A DNA stretch of 64,000 nucleotides from Molanna angustata. Lineage: Eukaryota > Arthropoda > Insecta > Trichoptera > Molannidae. The first letter of the stretch is position 1, and every line of letters begins with the position of its first letter. Positions 20,991-32,224 of the stretch are shown piece by piece. The notes below the pieces were generated by a model. That model had not been told where the DNA came from. It did not search any database and saw only the letters and a program-made list of their open reading frames with translations. The stretch lies in the NCBI GenBank assembly GCA_963576475.1, contig OY754978.1, positions 13,991,718 through 14,055,717 on the forward strand. Reading direction: 5' to 3'. The position numbers and the translations under genes were made by a program.

Positions 20991-21299
20991 TGTACATATT
21001 ACATTATGATTTACAAATTAAATAATGTATGGTTCAGATTATAATTTTGAACCAACTATATTTACACTACTTTTACGAAGCAGTGTTTTACGAATGGTTT
21101 TCGTAGGTAAGTACATATCTTAAAATTTAAAAAGACAGAGGACTGACGAATAATTTGGAGTTTTTTTGGGATGGAAACAATCGCTCTTTTAGCAAAACCA
21201 GACCAGGAAGAATAATAAATAGTAAATAATTTATATTTTATTTCTATAAAATAATTCTTTATCAGTTTGGAAACCAAATGATACACCTATAAACATAAT

Positions 21300-21590
21300 G
21301 TATTGGTATTTTTATTGACAATAACATCTCAATAGAGAAAAAGTTGGGATATTATAGAAGAACCAGAAACTCAAGGCACCTACAGGGCTTACGATCTGTC
21401 ATCGGCTGGTTTACGTGGTCAATTTATGCGCTTGCGCAACGTTCACCAATTATCCCTTGTTATTGAGTTCCCTTGTCAAGGTAAATTTTGAAAGTAATGA
21501 ATAATGTGTAATATTTCACCTGAAAATAAAGAATTTAACTATTGCCATCTATGAAGTAACGAAGAAACTTTTTTTTGTAATGCCATATTG
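21300..21590 (+). repeat. repeat X copy
   Basis: The order is CATCTCAATAGAGA, GGGATATTATAGAAGAACC, GGCACCTACAGGGCTTACG, ATCGGCTGGTTTACGTG, CGCTTGCGCAACGTTCACC, TTGAGTTCCCTTG, TTTCACCTGAAAATAA and GCCATCTATGAAG. It ends CTTTTTTTTGTAATGCC. It is the cleanest copy of the family's central part. Confidence 0.75.
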
Positions 21591-21956
21591 TATTGGTGGC
21601 GAAATCTATCGCGTGTACAGCTGTGCTCAATAAAGTGTGCACATTGCACGTCTTCCAATTTGAAGCGTCAAACTTTAAGTCTTTGCTTCACTGCAAGTTT
21701 ACTGTTTGCATCCTTCTGCAAGAGTACACTCCTCAATAGTTATAGCGCAGATTGTTTGGATAAATTCAACTCAAACTTAACACAACTTTATGTAGTTCAG
21801 AATAAATACTTATTATAGGTATGTAAGGAAAACAAAATTGGTAATTTATACATTACATTCTAAACAATTATCACAAACTCATAATATACGACGTGGTAGG
21901 TAGAACGAATCCAAAGTCACACATTCCTATAACGAAATTCAACTCTCAACTACGTT
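21591..21956. other. unassigned DNA
   Basis: An open frame (21588-21818) is cysteine- and leucine-rich but resembles no family I know. Nothing else is seen. Confidence 0.35.
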
Positions 21957-22226
21957 ATATATATCTGGACCTTAGAGCCAGAGAATATTACATCCATCCC
22001 TTGTTAAAAGTAAGGCTTTGACTTCTTTCAATAATATTGGGAAAATAAAACCTCACTTTGACTTCTTTCAATAATATTTCGAAAGTCAAAAGCTCACTTT
22101 AAAAAAAAGTGGACTTAATACCCTTTGTGAGGTTTTTACTTCTTTCAATGATATTTCGAAAGTTAAAACCTCACCTTCAACAAAAAGTGGACTTAATACC
22201 CGCTGGCTCAGAGGTCCAGATATTGA
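21957..22226. mobile_element. TIR MITE (about 270 bp) with internal repeats
   Basis: The left end reads ATATCTGGACCTTAGAGCCAG and the right end, reversed, ATATCTGGACCTCTGAGCCAG, an imperfect 21-bp terminal inverted repeat. Inside, a unit with TTGACTTCTTTCAATAATAT and AAAACCTCAC occurs about three times, and AAAAAGTGGACTTAATACCC occurs twice. TA at each border would fit a Tc1/mariner-type target duplication, but the ends are too AT-rich to be sure. Confidence 0.6.
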
Positions 22227-22559
22227 AAAGTAAATGGTTTTATATACATATGTTAAAAAATCCCAAAGACTACTATGAAAAACCAGAGGGAAGAAGAAGG
22301 CCTGGAAGACCCCCTTATATTTGAAAGGCAGCTGAAAGTCCACATCATAAGAGGCACCAAGCTCTCTACAAACATGCAGGTTCTAGTGGCCTTCAACCAA
22401 TTCAAGAAGAAAAAGAAGAATCAAATGTGGGTAATGAGACTAAAAAATATTCATTTTAATAGCAGGATTATTGTAATTCAAAAGGATCGAACATTTGAAA
22501 CAATCGTCATAAAAATTCTAGTGAACACGTACAACACGAGAACATAATATTTTGTACTA

Positions 22560-22625
22560 TCACGAACACGAGATAGTTCGGCCGCATGGGATGAATGAAT
22601 GAAGATCGCCTAACGAAAAAAAGAT
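22560..22625 (+). repeat. RTE-like LINE (family R), small fragment
   Basis: ATAGTTCGGCCGCATGGGAT, TGAAGATCGCCTAACGAAAA and AAGATGCAAACAAGTAGA align with the RWFGHxxRMxxDRLTKK coding part at 4589-4650. It is short and degenerate. Confidence 0.55.
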
Positions 22626-22639
22626 GCAAACAAGTAGAA

Positions 22640-22735
22640 CTATACTGCTACCCAGCTAGGAAGCTCTATTCTAGGGCAAGCAGTTAACGAACTGGGTGAT
22701 GATGGATTCAGCTCTACATTAGGTAGGCACACAAT
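22640..22735 (+). repeat. dispersed repeat W
   Basis: GCAGTTAACGAACTGGGTGA and CTCTACATTAGGTAGGCACA match 41799-41880 in reverse orientation. The class is unknown. Confidence 0.45.
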
Positions 22736-22784
22736 AAAATACTTAATATTTATAACTAAATAACAACTACCTTGTGGGTACCTA

Positions 22785-22862
22785 AAGGACCACAGCTTTA
22801 CTGCGCATACTTCTGCACATCGCCATCGCGCACGCGCACGAACGATCGACGGTCGACACGCC
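22785..22862. promoter_or_regulatory. CpG-rich patch, possible promoter
   Basis: GCGCATAC, CGCCATCGCGCACGCGCACG and AACGATCGACGGTCGACACG stand out from AT-rich surroundings. CpG-rich patches of this size in insect genomes are often near transcription starts. No transcript structure can be shown. Confidence 0.3.
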
Positions 22863-23559
22863 ATCAGACTAAACCTTAGAAAACGCTCTATTCATTTTAC
22901 CAATGTCTGAATAGCTGTCAAAATTTTCAACACAAATAATAATAAGTAATATTCAAAATAGTAGGTAAGTATCATACAATTGCTTAAATAATATGTTGAG
23001 AAATACAATTTATTTGAAAAATGTGATAAAATGCGAATACATCATCATATTTTTCCTAACCTCAAATGGCAAAGGTTTTAGTAAAATTATTTCTGCAAAC
23101 TATTTCCATTCAATTTATAAAGTAACTCGCTCACGTGAGTCGCTATTTTCATTAAAAACTGACTAAACCTAACCAAAAAATGAATAGGAATGGAGATTTA
23201 CGTACACATCATACTGTCATTTCACAAAGCTGACAAATAAAAAAAGAGATCGGAGACGTTCAAGTTAATTATGGCACGACATTGTGAAACAAGAAAATGT
23301 AAGAAGCTCGAAGGACGACGAATATAATCTGTAGGGACGAAGTATGATAAAGTGACGGATATGTGTCAAGATTTAATATTCAAACATAATATCATTTTTC
23401 ATGACACACTACAAGCTTCTCTGAAACAGATTAAGATAATTTCAAACACGTTCCTTGATTTCCTAAAACAAGTTCTTTCCTTCACCTAAATTACCCTCTC
23501 TCCTTTTGTTATATTGCTCAGCACGCATTTGTCCATTTTTCCTATTTTGTAAAAAAACA
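22863..23559. other. unassigned DNA
   Basis: No gene or known repeat recognised. Confidence 0.35.
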
Positions 23560-23800
23560 GAACAAATTTATTTATTTATTATAAATCCTTTCTTACAAAT
23601 ACAATACAATAACATAATATTATGTATGCACAATATAACTTAAAATATATAGTACTATAATGAACTTAAAATTAAAGTTTATGTTTTTTATTTAAATCAC
23701 TTACTCATTATAGAGTTATATTTTGTAGATGATTTCTGGATAAGACACTCCACTATGCCAATGCCTGTGTCGGAGTGCCATTACATATATTTTTATTTAG
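23560..23800 (-). repeat. probable LINE 3' UTR with (AAAT)n tail
   Basis: On the minus strand, GGCACTCCGACACAGGCATT, GTGGAGTGTCTTATCCAGAA and a run ending AAATAAATAAATTT resemble the 3' UTR style of the CR1-like LINEs at 20240 and 48330. There is no coding sequence left. Confidence 0.5.
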
Positions 23801-23879
23801 TACTAGCTTTTATGTCCCGCCGTTGGCCAAGAATGTAAATTAGTGAAGGAATAAGCATTCGTTTATATAATATTGTCAT

Positions 23880-24545
23880 AAAAAATATTTGCTAATTCGT
23901 AGTATGAAAAAGTTGTTTGAAATTTAATTGAGTTTAAGCGATGTAAAATGTTCAAGTGATGGCCACAACCCATTTGTTTTTATATATAAGTAGGTACATA
24001 CAATTTCTGCACGCATGGACTATGGTCAATGGTTTTAAATATGACTGATTATAAAGAGACAACGTTGTAAAGAGTTTGGATTTGGCCACAACCCCTATTT
24101 TTATATATTGTCATCGAACGCAAATGTGTTTTAAATATTTAGTAATTTTGGATGATGAGAAATGGCTTAAAAATTAAATAAACAAAAGTACTGAAAAGAT
24201 TCTAGTGTTGGTCACATCCCATTCGTTTTTATATTTTTCGTCAAGTGTGCATACCTATAGATTATTATATTTTTGCACAATAAAACTGATCTACATTACA
24301 GAAGAAGACTTAAATAGTTTTTAATTTGAATATAAACGTTGTGAAGAGTCCAGTAATGGCCACAACCCCGATTTTTTATTATATTGTCATCAAAATCAAA
24401 TATGTAGTTATTGAAAATTAAGCAATATATGATGATATAATAAATGGTGTAAATTTCGATTGAAAAAAAATATTGAGAAGATTCTAGTGATGGTCACATC
24501 CCATTCGTTTTATGTATTTTCGTCAAGTGTGCATGTTGTTTATAA
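23880..24545. repeat. degenerate tandem array, unit about 125-150 bp
   Basis: GGCCACAACCC or GGTCACATCCC occurs at about 23959, 24085, 24209, 24358 and 24494. Each is followed by a T-rich stretch and a TTGTCATC or TCGTCAAG string. Two unit types seem to alternate (GGCCACAACCC versus GGTCACATCCC) in the last copies. No coding or terminal signal is seen. Confidence 0.7.
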
Positions 24546-24549
24546 TATT

Positions 24550-25960
24550 TCTATACAATAGACTATAAGACTTAAAACTAACCCAAAAGACTAAATGAAA
24601 AAAAAAGAATAAGTATAAGACTATAACAAATAGTTTGTAATAAAAACTGACCCAATGGTCTACATAAAAGATCCAATAGAAGAATTACACAATAGTAAAT
24701 GTATTATATAAAAAACTGACCAAATGGTCTTCATAAAAGAAGAAGAAGATGAATTGAAATATTGGAAATATTTTATATAAAATTCACCCAACGTCTACAT
24801 TAAATAAGAAAACGAAGAATTAGACTAAAGGAAATAGTTTGTATAAAAACTAACCAAAAGATCTACAAAAAATAAGAAAAAGAAGAATTAGACTATAGAA
24901 AGTAGTTAATATAAAAACTGACCCAAAGGTCTACATATTAGAAGAATAATTATACGTCAGGAAATAGATTGTATAAAAACTAACGCAGGAAATAGATTGT
25001 ATAAAAACTAACGCAGGAAATAGATTGTATAAAAACTAACGCAAAGGTAAAACATAAAAGAAGACGAAGAAGAATTAGACTTAAGGAAAAGTTTGCATGA
25101 AAACTCTCCCTTGGTCTACATAAAAGAGGAAAAATAAGACTATAGGAAGTTAGTTTATACAAAATTCAACAAAGGTCTACATAAAATTAGAAAAAGAAGA
25201 AATACGTTAAAAGAAATAGTTGGTATCAAAACTGGCCCAGAGGTCTACATAAAATAAGACGAAGAAGAATTAGACTAAAGGAAAAGTTTGCATGAAAACT
25301 CTCCCTTGGTCTACATAAAAGAGGAAAAATAAGACTATAGGAAGTTAGTTTATACAAAATTCAACAAAGGTCTACATAAAATTAGAAAAAGAAGAAATAC
25401 GTTAAAAGAAATAGTTGGTATCAAAACTGGCCCAGAGGTCTACATAAAATAAGACGAAGAAGAATTAGACTAAAGGAAAAGTTTGCATGAAAACTCTCCC
25501 TTGGTCTACATAAAAGAGGAAAAATAAGACTATAGGAAGTTAGTTTATACAAAATTCAACAAAGGTCTACATAAAATTAGAAAAAGAAGAAATACGTTAA
25601 AAGAAATAGTTGGTATCAAAACTGGCCCAGAGGTCTACATAAAATAAGAAGAAAAAGAATTAGATAATAGGAATAAGTTTGTATAAAAACTCACCCAAAG
25701 GGCTACATAAAAGAAGAGGAAGAAGATGAATTAGACTATAGGAAATAGTTTGTATAAAAACTCACCCAAGGTCTACATAAATTAAGAAAAAGAAAAATTA
25801 GACTATAGGAAATAGTTTATTTATGAACTGTCCCAAATGACTTCACAAAAGAAGAGGAAGAAGAATTAAACTCCAAGAAATAGTTTGTATAAAAAATCAC
25901 CCAAAGGTCTACTTAAATAAAAGAAGAATTTCACTATAGGAAATAGTTTGTAGATTGAAT
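24550..25960. repeat. satellite-like array, about 65-bp monomer with 195-bp higher-order units
   Basis: Monomers contain AAACT(C/G)ACCCAAAGGTCTACATAAAA followed by a purine-rich AAGAAGAAGAATTAGACTAT and AGGAAATAGTTTGTATA. Within it, three consecutive 195-bp units start at 25061, 25256 and 25451. The second and third look identical over all 195 bp and the first differs by one base. A 28-bp sub-unit (GGAAATAGATTGTATAAAAA plus CTAACGCA) is triplicated at 24959-25043. The array is plainly non-coding. Confidence 0.85.
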
Positions 25961-25989
25961 GACATGTGTATTGTAGTTAACCTAAGATA

Positions 25990-26775
25990 GTTTAATAATT
26001 TTCCTATACGAACTTAGTATATTGTTGGTTTTCAAGTAGTATTAGGTATGTAGGTACCTACCTACAATGATGTTCTAAATTAATTCGAATTCGATTTATA
26101 ACAAATTTTATTTGAATATCAGAATGTGTCCGTTACCATAGTAACCATAGAACATGTAAAAAATATCAAATGGTTTGTAGACATTTTTTGAATAATATGT
26201 ATGTAGGTACCTACATTGGTTTGTTCGATGCCATAAAAATAAAAATTGTCCGGAATATCAAATATTATATACAAATTATGCAATTTTATTATGCCTATAT
26301 CTTTACTAATAATTAACAGACTTTTACAATATACGTCTTAAAACTTGCTGTAATGTCTTGTGTTTCATTTTTTATTTCATAATTTTATTTATTTCAAAGG
26401 TTTATTATTTTCAAGAACATATTCATTCGGTAGGAAAATGAAATATTGTATGAAAAGATATTAAAATGGCGGCATTTATGTACAAAACGCTTACTTTAAA
26501 AATAAGTTAAACATTATAATTATACAAAATATTCACCATGTTTTTCACTTAAACGCTAAGTTATACTTCAAAGTAAAATTTTTTCGTGTAAATACGTACT
26601 TCTAACTTTTAAACTAACAGATATTTGCGTGCAAAATGTACACTTCTTGACAGATACGACTTGGAAAATTTTGTATGAAAAAAATAATTATTGAAATATT
26701 TTTAAAATTCAGCATTTTAATCGCATTATTTTTAGCCTGACACTGCATCAGGTATACAGGTACACGTTCCCTTAA
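25990..26775. repeat. 0.77-kb direct repeat, left copy
   Basis: From TAGTATATTGTTGG to GGTATACAGGTACACGTTC the sequence is closely repeated at 27337-28105. Shared marks are GTTACCATAGTAACCAT, TTGGTTTGTTCGATGCCATA, AAATGGCGGC and CTGACACTGCATCAGGTAT. No LTR start, tRNA primer site or coding region was found between the copies. Confidence 0.75.
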
Positions 26776-27300
26776 GTACCTCCCGTCCCTTCAGGCCCTT
26801 CAGTACCTCCCGTCCCTTCAATTCCTCATTACGTCCCTTCCCTTCATTACATCCCGTCTCTTCAGTCGGTTAAGAAAAGTTTCATTCCAGAAACCATCCT
26901 GGAAGAACCGCGAAGAGATGAAAAGACATTCTTTTCCCAGGATACTCCACCTTCATAGGTAAAATGACTAAATACACGAAGAAGAAGAAGAAAATAGTTC
27001 AAATCCAGATACCTGCGAAGATATGGAAGGAAAATTGGACTTTCTTCTCCCAGGATAGTCCACCTTCATAGGTAAAATGACCAAATGCACGATGAAGAAA
27101 AAGAAGAAGAAAAAAGTTTATATCCAGAAACCGTCTTGGAAGACCTGCGAAGAGATGGAAGGACAGTTGGACCTTCTTCTCCCAGGATACTCCCCCTTCA
27201 TAGGTTAAATGACCAAATACACGAAGAAAAAGAAGAATAAGAAAAAAGTTTAAATCCAGAAACCATCCCGGGCACACGCTCGACAATTCACCAAAGTTTC
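26765..27300. repeat. tandem repeats between the two direct copies
   Basis: 26767-26870 repeats CCTCCCGTCCCTTCA-type units. 26887-27275 holds three and a bit copies of a 116-134-bp unit with ATCCAGAAACC, GCGAAGAGATGGAAGGA, CTTCTCCCAGGATA and CACCTTCATAGGTAAAATGA. The end (AAGTTTCATTGTAATCGGAC) is a motif common in insect repeats. Confidence 0.75.
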
Positions 27301-27336
27301 ATTGTAATCGGACAAACGGTTTAGGAGCACATCGCA

Positions 27337-28105
27337 TACAATTTTCCGATAGGAAATCAGTATATTGTTGATTTGTAAGTAAATAGTAATAGGTAGGTAC
27401 CTACCTACAACAATATTCTAAAGAAATTCTATTCATAACAAATTTAATTTGAATATCAGAATCTTTCCGTTACCATAGTAACCATTCCAATACTTTAAAA
27501 ATATCAAATGGTTTGAGACTTTTTTGAATATGTAGGTACCTACATTGGTTTGTTCGATGCCATAAAAATGAAAATTGTCAGAAAAATCAAATATTATTTA
27601 CAAATTATGCAATTTTATTATGCCTACATCTTAACTAATAATAAACACATTTTTACAATATATGTCTTAAAACTTGCCGTAATGTCTTGTGTTTCATTTT
27701 ATTATTTCATAATTACATTTATTTCAAAGGTTTATTATTTTCAAGAACATATTCATTCCGTGGGAAAATGAAATATTGTATGAAAAGATATTAAAATGGC
27801 GGCGTTTATGTACAAAACGCTTACTTTAAAAATAAGTTTAACATTATAATTATACCAAATATTCACCATGTTTTTCACTTAAACGCTAAGTTATACTTCA
27901 AAATATATTTTTTTTGTGTAAATACCTACTTCTAACTTTTAAACTAACAGATATTTGCGTGCAAAATGTACACTTTTTTGACAGATATGACTTGGAAAAT
28001 TTTGTATGAAAAAAATAATTATTTAAATATTTTTAAAATTCAGCATTTTTATCGCATTCTTTTTAGCGTGACACTGCATCAGGTATACTGGTACATGTTC
28101 GCACT
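27337..28105. repeat. 0.77-kb direct repeat, right copy
   Basis: Second copy of 25990-26775 in the same orientation, with scattered substitutions and small indels. The frame at 27550-27771 is a by-product of the repeat. Confidence 0.75.
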
Positions 28106-28149
28106 TAAATTAGATTTTTAGATGCTCTTGGTTTTTCAGAAGGCGTGAG

Positions 28150-28760
28150 ACAAACACACACACACACATACACACACACATACACTAACATTTTGATTGC
28201 TTTATTACTTTAGATAATGTTAATCTATTGGTACCTACCGTAAGGTAGTCTAATAGTACAATGTATTTATTTGTTCATTTCACTATATGCAATAGTCTTT
28301 CGATCTCTTCTCTGCCTTTGTTAAATAACCATTTAAATATTATTTTTTTTGCATTAGTTGATGAGATAGTTGAAATTTCTGGTATGTCTTGTTTTAACAT
28401 ATTATGAAGTTTAGGTGCTAGGTATGTATAGTTTTTTTGTCCTAGTGTGGTTTTCATTCTAGGTACTGCTTCAAGATTTAGTACAGTTTGTCTAGTTTTA
28501 TATGTAGTATGGTTTTGGGGAACGGGGCTGCTAGTTTTTGTATAGTTTTGTGTAATACTTTTAATGTAAAGTTGTCGGATGTCAAGGACCTCAAATTCTT
28601 TAAATAGCAATTCAGAAGGGAATAAATATGTTTTTTTTTGTTAATTACTCTTAAAATAGCTTTTTTTGCAATGATTAATGGGTGTGTTGTTTTATATGCC
28701 CCCTCCCCAGCTAGTAATTGCATAGCACAAGAGAGATTGAACAAGGGCAAAATAGATTGT
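28150..28760 (-). pseudogene. LINE E (CR1-like), C-terminal fragment
   Basis: The minus strand reads PLFNLSCAMQLLAGEGAYKT, AKKAILRVINKKK and, in another frame, LFKEFEVLDIRQLY to KWLFNKGREEIERLL. This is the counterpart of LINE D's last 160 residues (ELFKQFKVLDVRQLY, KWLLDVGR). A frame change lies near 28600. The 3' side runs toward a (CA)n microsatellite at 28153-28185. Confidence 0.8.
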
Positions 28761-28914
28761 TTTTAATTGTGCTTAATTTAAAATGTTTCTAATCGTCTAA
28801 AAATGTAAGTGTAGTTTTCTGAAATGAAATAAATAAATAAAATAGGATAGTTAAATGTGGCGTTAGGTTCACTCGCGTCCATTTAAGATATATGGTGAGA
28901 TGGTTAATAAGTAT

Positions 28915-29430
28915 ATATATATATATATACCTATGTATTTTATTTTATTTTATTTAAAGTACCTACACAAAAATGGTGATCCACAATATAAAAAACATAG
29001 ACACGCCCAGCATCAATTACATTTATACATTATTACCTTTATATAATTCATTTAGTAATGTAAGAAAAAACAAAGTATAATAAATGAATTAAAAGTTAAA
29101 ACTAAAAAGTACAACCATGTGTGTATGTGTCTGTTTGTATGAGTGTGTATGTGTGAGGGTGAGGATGTGTGTATGTGTGTGATATTTTAAGCCATGCACC
29201 AAATTCATCAGCATGGCAAGTTAAGTTTAAAGTATCAATAATAAGTAAAAATCTGCATCACTAATGTTGGAGTTATAAAAATGGGAAGAGGTTATATGAC
29301 AGAGTTCTGTCTGGCATTGGTGTTGAAGATGGTGAGGTTATAGTCAGTCAACCTGTTCGGTCATGTTGGCACTCTCAGAGTCAAGCGTTCTAGCAGATCT
29401 GGGCAGTCAACCGTTGAGTTTGCAATTTGG
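28915..29430 (-). pseudogene. possible LINE F 3' end (low confidence)
   Basis: On the minus strand a frame reads LLERLTLRVPT and NRLTDYNLTIFNTNARQNSV, suggestive of the P-x-x-T-N ending of Jockey/CR1 LINEs. A long 3' UTR follows that carries (TG)n-rich stretches (about 29117-29180) and ends in an AAAATAAAATAAAA tail at 28938-28958. Confidence 0.4.
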
Positions 29431-30477
29431 AATAAAAAAATACATATATCTGCTATGGGTAGTTTTGAAATCCTTCAAGGAATCATAATAACTGATTTAG
29501 TGTCTGTGTGCAAGAACAAGATATATAAGATTTTTTTTTGAAACCTTTCAACTCTGATTTTATATATGAGTGATACAAAGTCCAAAACTGTACGGAACAC
29601 AGTTCAAACGCATTACTTTAATACGCAAAGGGATTGAACATTACTTTCTTGAAGACATTTACTTTCACAGATCCAATTTTCTTCATTATAAGTCAAATGT
29701 CTAAGTGAGACGAGAAAAATAAAGAAAGGAGAATTTATGCTAATTCCTCGATCAGCGTAAATAGAATCGTCGCATTACGATATCTCTTCAAAGCTCCAAT
29801 CAGGATTCCCCGACTCTCTCTCTCTGCGATGAAGGGGGTATCTCTCAAAATTGTATGTTATTCAGAAGTCGTCGCACAATAAATTGGAAAACGAACACTC
29901 TTCTTCCATACTCGTACGAATGTAGGTATATAATATTACGTATACAACAATATCCACTAAACAGAGGCTGATGTTTCTCATTTGGTTCGAGTGTCTCGAT
30001 CCAATTAAAATTCCGAAATTGGTTCGACTGAAGGAATTTCTGAATTCTCCCGTCTCTCTCGCAGTTCTTCAATCAAAATCCTCTGCAGATGGAATGCCAA
30101 TAGAATCTGTCTTCAATGTACATAAATCAAATGAATTTTATTACTGTATTAACAACGCCCGCTTCACGGAGACCCCTTATCGCCCAACTGGATTAATCGA
30201 GAATAAATAACATAGATTTTATAAATAGGTATGTTATATCGTTATTAAAAGATTTTTATCCAGTCCTGTGAAAGATTTAATAAGAACAATTGTAAACAGC
30301 TGAGAAAAACAATAGAAAATTCGATTTTATAAAGTGCAATATGATGAAACAAGACTATTTCATACTATTATTATTTCAAACAAGACTATTCAAGACTATT
30401 TTGCTATTGCTGACATGTTGGCTTTGAATGAATTATTTTTAATTTACAATAGCTTGAACTGATAACAGAATACAACG
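29431..30477. other. unassigned DNA
   Basis: No clear gene. The frame at 29971-30210 has no recognised domain or splice context. CTCTCTCTCTCTGCG near 29815 is simple sequence. Confidence 0.35.
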
Positions 30478-30700
30478 GTCCTTGTGGCTTAGTTGGTTTG
30501 GTATCTAAATGCTGATCTAAAGGTCCAAGGTTCGATTCCCGGTGGAGACACAGTTTTCAACTGTGTTTTTAGTTTGGATATGTGAGACGATAAATATCGT
30601 AAATATATCGTAAATAACTTGTTAATAGGTGCGTGTTCAACTAATATTTGACATAGTGCCTTTGAGTTAGTTGCTTGAGAAGCAATATTTAAACAACAAA
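30478..30700 (+). repeat. tRNA-derived SINE, family 2
   Basis: TGTGGCTTAGTTGG (box A), GGTTCGATTCCCGG (box B), GGAGACACAGTTTTCAACTG, ATATGTGAGACGATAAATAT, then a short local duplication of ATATCGTAAAT, ATAGGTGCGTGTTCAA and ACATAGTGCCTTTGAGTTAG. The end is a short A-rich sequence. Confidence 0.85.
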
Positions 30701-30781
30701 ATTTACAAAAAATAAATCCTCGCATAAAAGTCATATAAAGAAATAATTGTAAGACAAATTACTGAAGAAATCATATTATAT

Positions 30782-31478
30782 TTAAGAGGGCCAACGTACC
30801 TTTTTTTTCCAATTTGAATTTGCATCATTACTACAAAACGAATCATTTTGAAAAAAATAACCTAGTTATTTTAGTTATAAATAAAGAAAAATATACCTTT
30901 ACTTTTTAATTACGTTCTGTATATATATTCTTCTAGGAAAATAATAAGCATACCCCGATTTTCGAAATTTATCTTGAATTTCGAAAAAAAAAATAAAAGG
31001 TATAGAGCATTATGTTTTATTATAAATTAAGAATATCAAAATATCTGTAAAAATACGATGTAACTTTGCATTAATGCATCAGGTTAAGTTAATAAACCAA
31101 AAACCAACTTTTATTTCGCTATGGCGCTGAATGGAAAATAAATGTTTTTTAGGGATATTTACTAAACCTGAAGCATTAATGCAACGTCACACCATATTTT
31201 TCTAGATATTTTTGTCTTCTTTAATTAAAAAAAAATATGTTGAACTACGCCTTCTATTTTATAAAAAAATATAAGATAAACGTTGAAAATCGGTGTATGC
31301 CATTATTTTTCTACAAGAATTTATACAGAACATTATCAAAAAGTAAATATACCTATATTTTTCTTTATAAATACCCTAACTATCTAAATTATTTTTTTCA
31401 AAACGATTAGACAAGAAATAATGATGGTAGGTATATCAAATTGAAAAATAGGGACGTTGGCAGCAGTCCCCCCCTTAA
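30782..31478. mobile_element. TTAA-flanked foldback MITE (piggyBac-like), full copy
   Basis: TTAA at 30782-30785 and 31475-31478 flank a 689-bp element whose halves are long inverted repeats of about 300 bp around a roughly 70-bp centre. The centre reads CAACTTTTATTTCGCTATGG and CGCTGAATGGAAAATAAATG. Outer motifs on both sides are CCAACGT, TCATTTTGAAAAAAATAA and TAATGCATCAGGTT versus AAACCTGAAGCATTAATG. The right end, reversed, reads AAGGGGGGGACTGCTGCCAA, matching copy 2 at 38281. TTAA duplications are the hallmark of piggyBac-type transposition. No transposase is encoded. Confidence 0.8.
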
Positions 31479-32064
31479 GTCCCAAATTTATGTATATGAT
31501 TCAGTAACAACTTACGCTTCCAATATTTAAAGAGGCATTAAACGTGGTGATATAATTGGTACATTACAAAAATGAAAGAAACTATCTGAGGCATTTTTTT
31601 AAAATAAGATTTAGTCAAAGATGACGTCAAAAACTGGATTAAAATGCCAATTCCCTTCATTGAGATAATAGAACGTCAAAGGCAGGAATAATAATATATT
31701 CTGATGAAAGAATCCCTAAGTGCAAATGGCAGTGAGTTAGACGTCTCGTAATGAAAGATCTAGCAGTTGAAGTATGTACGTACTACGGATGCTGGGATAG
31801 AAGAAATTATAGGAATAGTTCCTAAATCGGTGGGACGAAGGCATTTCCAGACAAAAAGAAGCTTTGGTAAACATATTTTCAACCTACTTTATTCTAGATT
31901 ATATTAATGTGTACGTAAGTTTAACGAAATCGACATCGCTATATCAAATATCTTCCAAAGTCCTGCTATTCTGATATTTTCATATTTCACAAGATGATCA
32001 ATAAACTAGTTGCATGTAACACATGAGATCCAACTGTCGATGGCCATAATATAATAATATATTT
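31479..32064. other. unassigned DNA
   Basis: No recognisable feature. Confidence 0.35.
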
Positions 32065-32135
32065 TCAATCACCGATAGCAGTCGCCATCCTCGGCCATGA
32101 GGTCAAAGGAAGAATCAGTTTAATAAATCTGAAAA
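32065..32135. repeat. small dispersed repeat Z
   Basis: Second copy of the segment at 15690-15775, with GCAGTCGCC, ATGAGGTCAAAGGAAGAATC and AATAAATCTGAAAACATCAT. Confidence 0.45.
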
Positions 32136-32224
32136 CATCATGATGGTATGTACCTATGTATGTTTGGAGATTAAGTAGGTATCAAACAATTGTGTAAGAT
32201 ATTGTGTAGTGTATACTGCCTTAA

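Noticed and set aside
25061..25645. CRISPR-like array
   Set aside because: The whole 195-bp unit repeats, without unique spacers; this is a eukaryotic satellite-type array.
25990..28105. Direct repeats as LTRs of a retrotransposon
   Set aside because: No TG...CA ends, primer-binding site, polypurine tract or 4-6-bp flanking duplication could be found, and the interior is tandem repeat sequence.
29971..30210. 79-codon frame as a host exon
   Set aside because: No known domain, no acceptor or donor at sensible places, and the minus strand is equally open.
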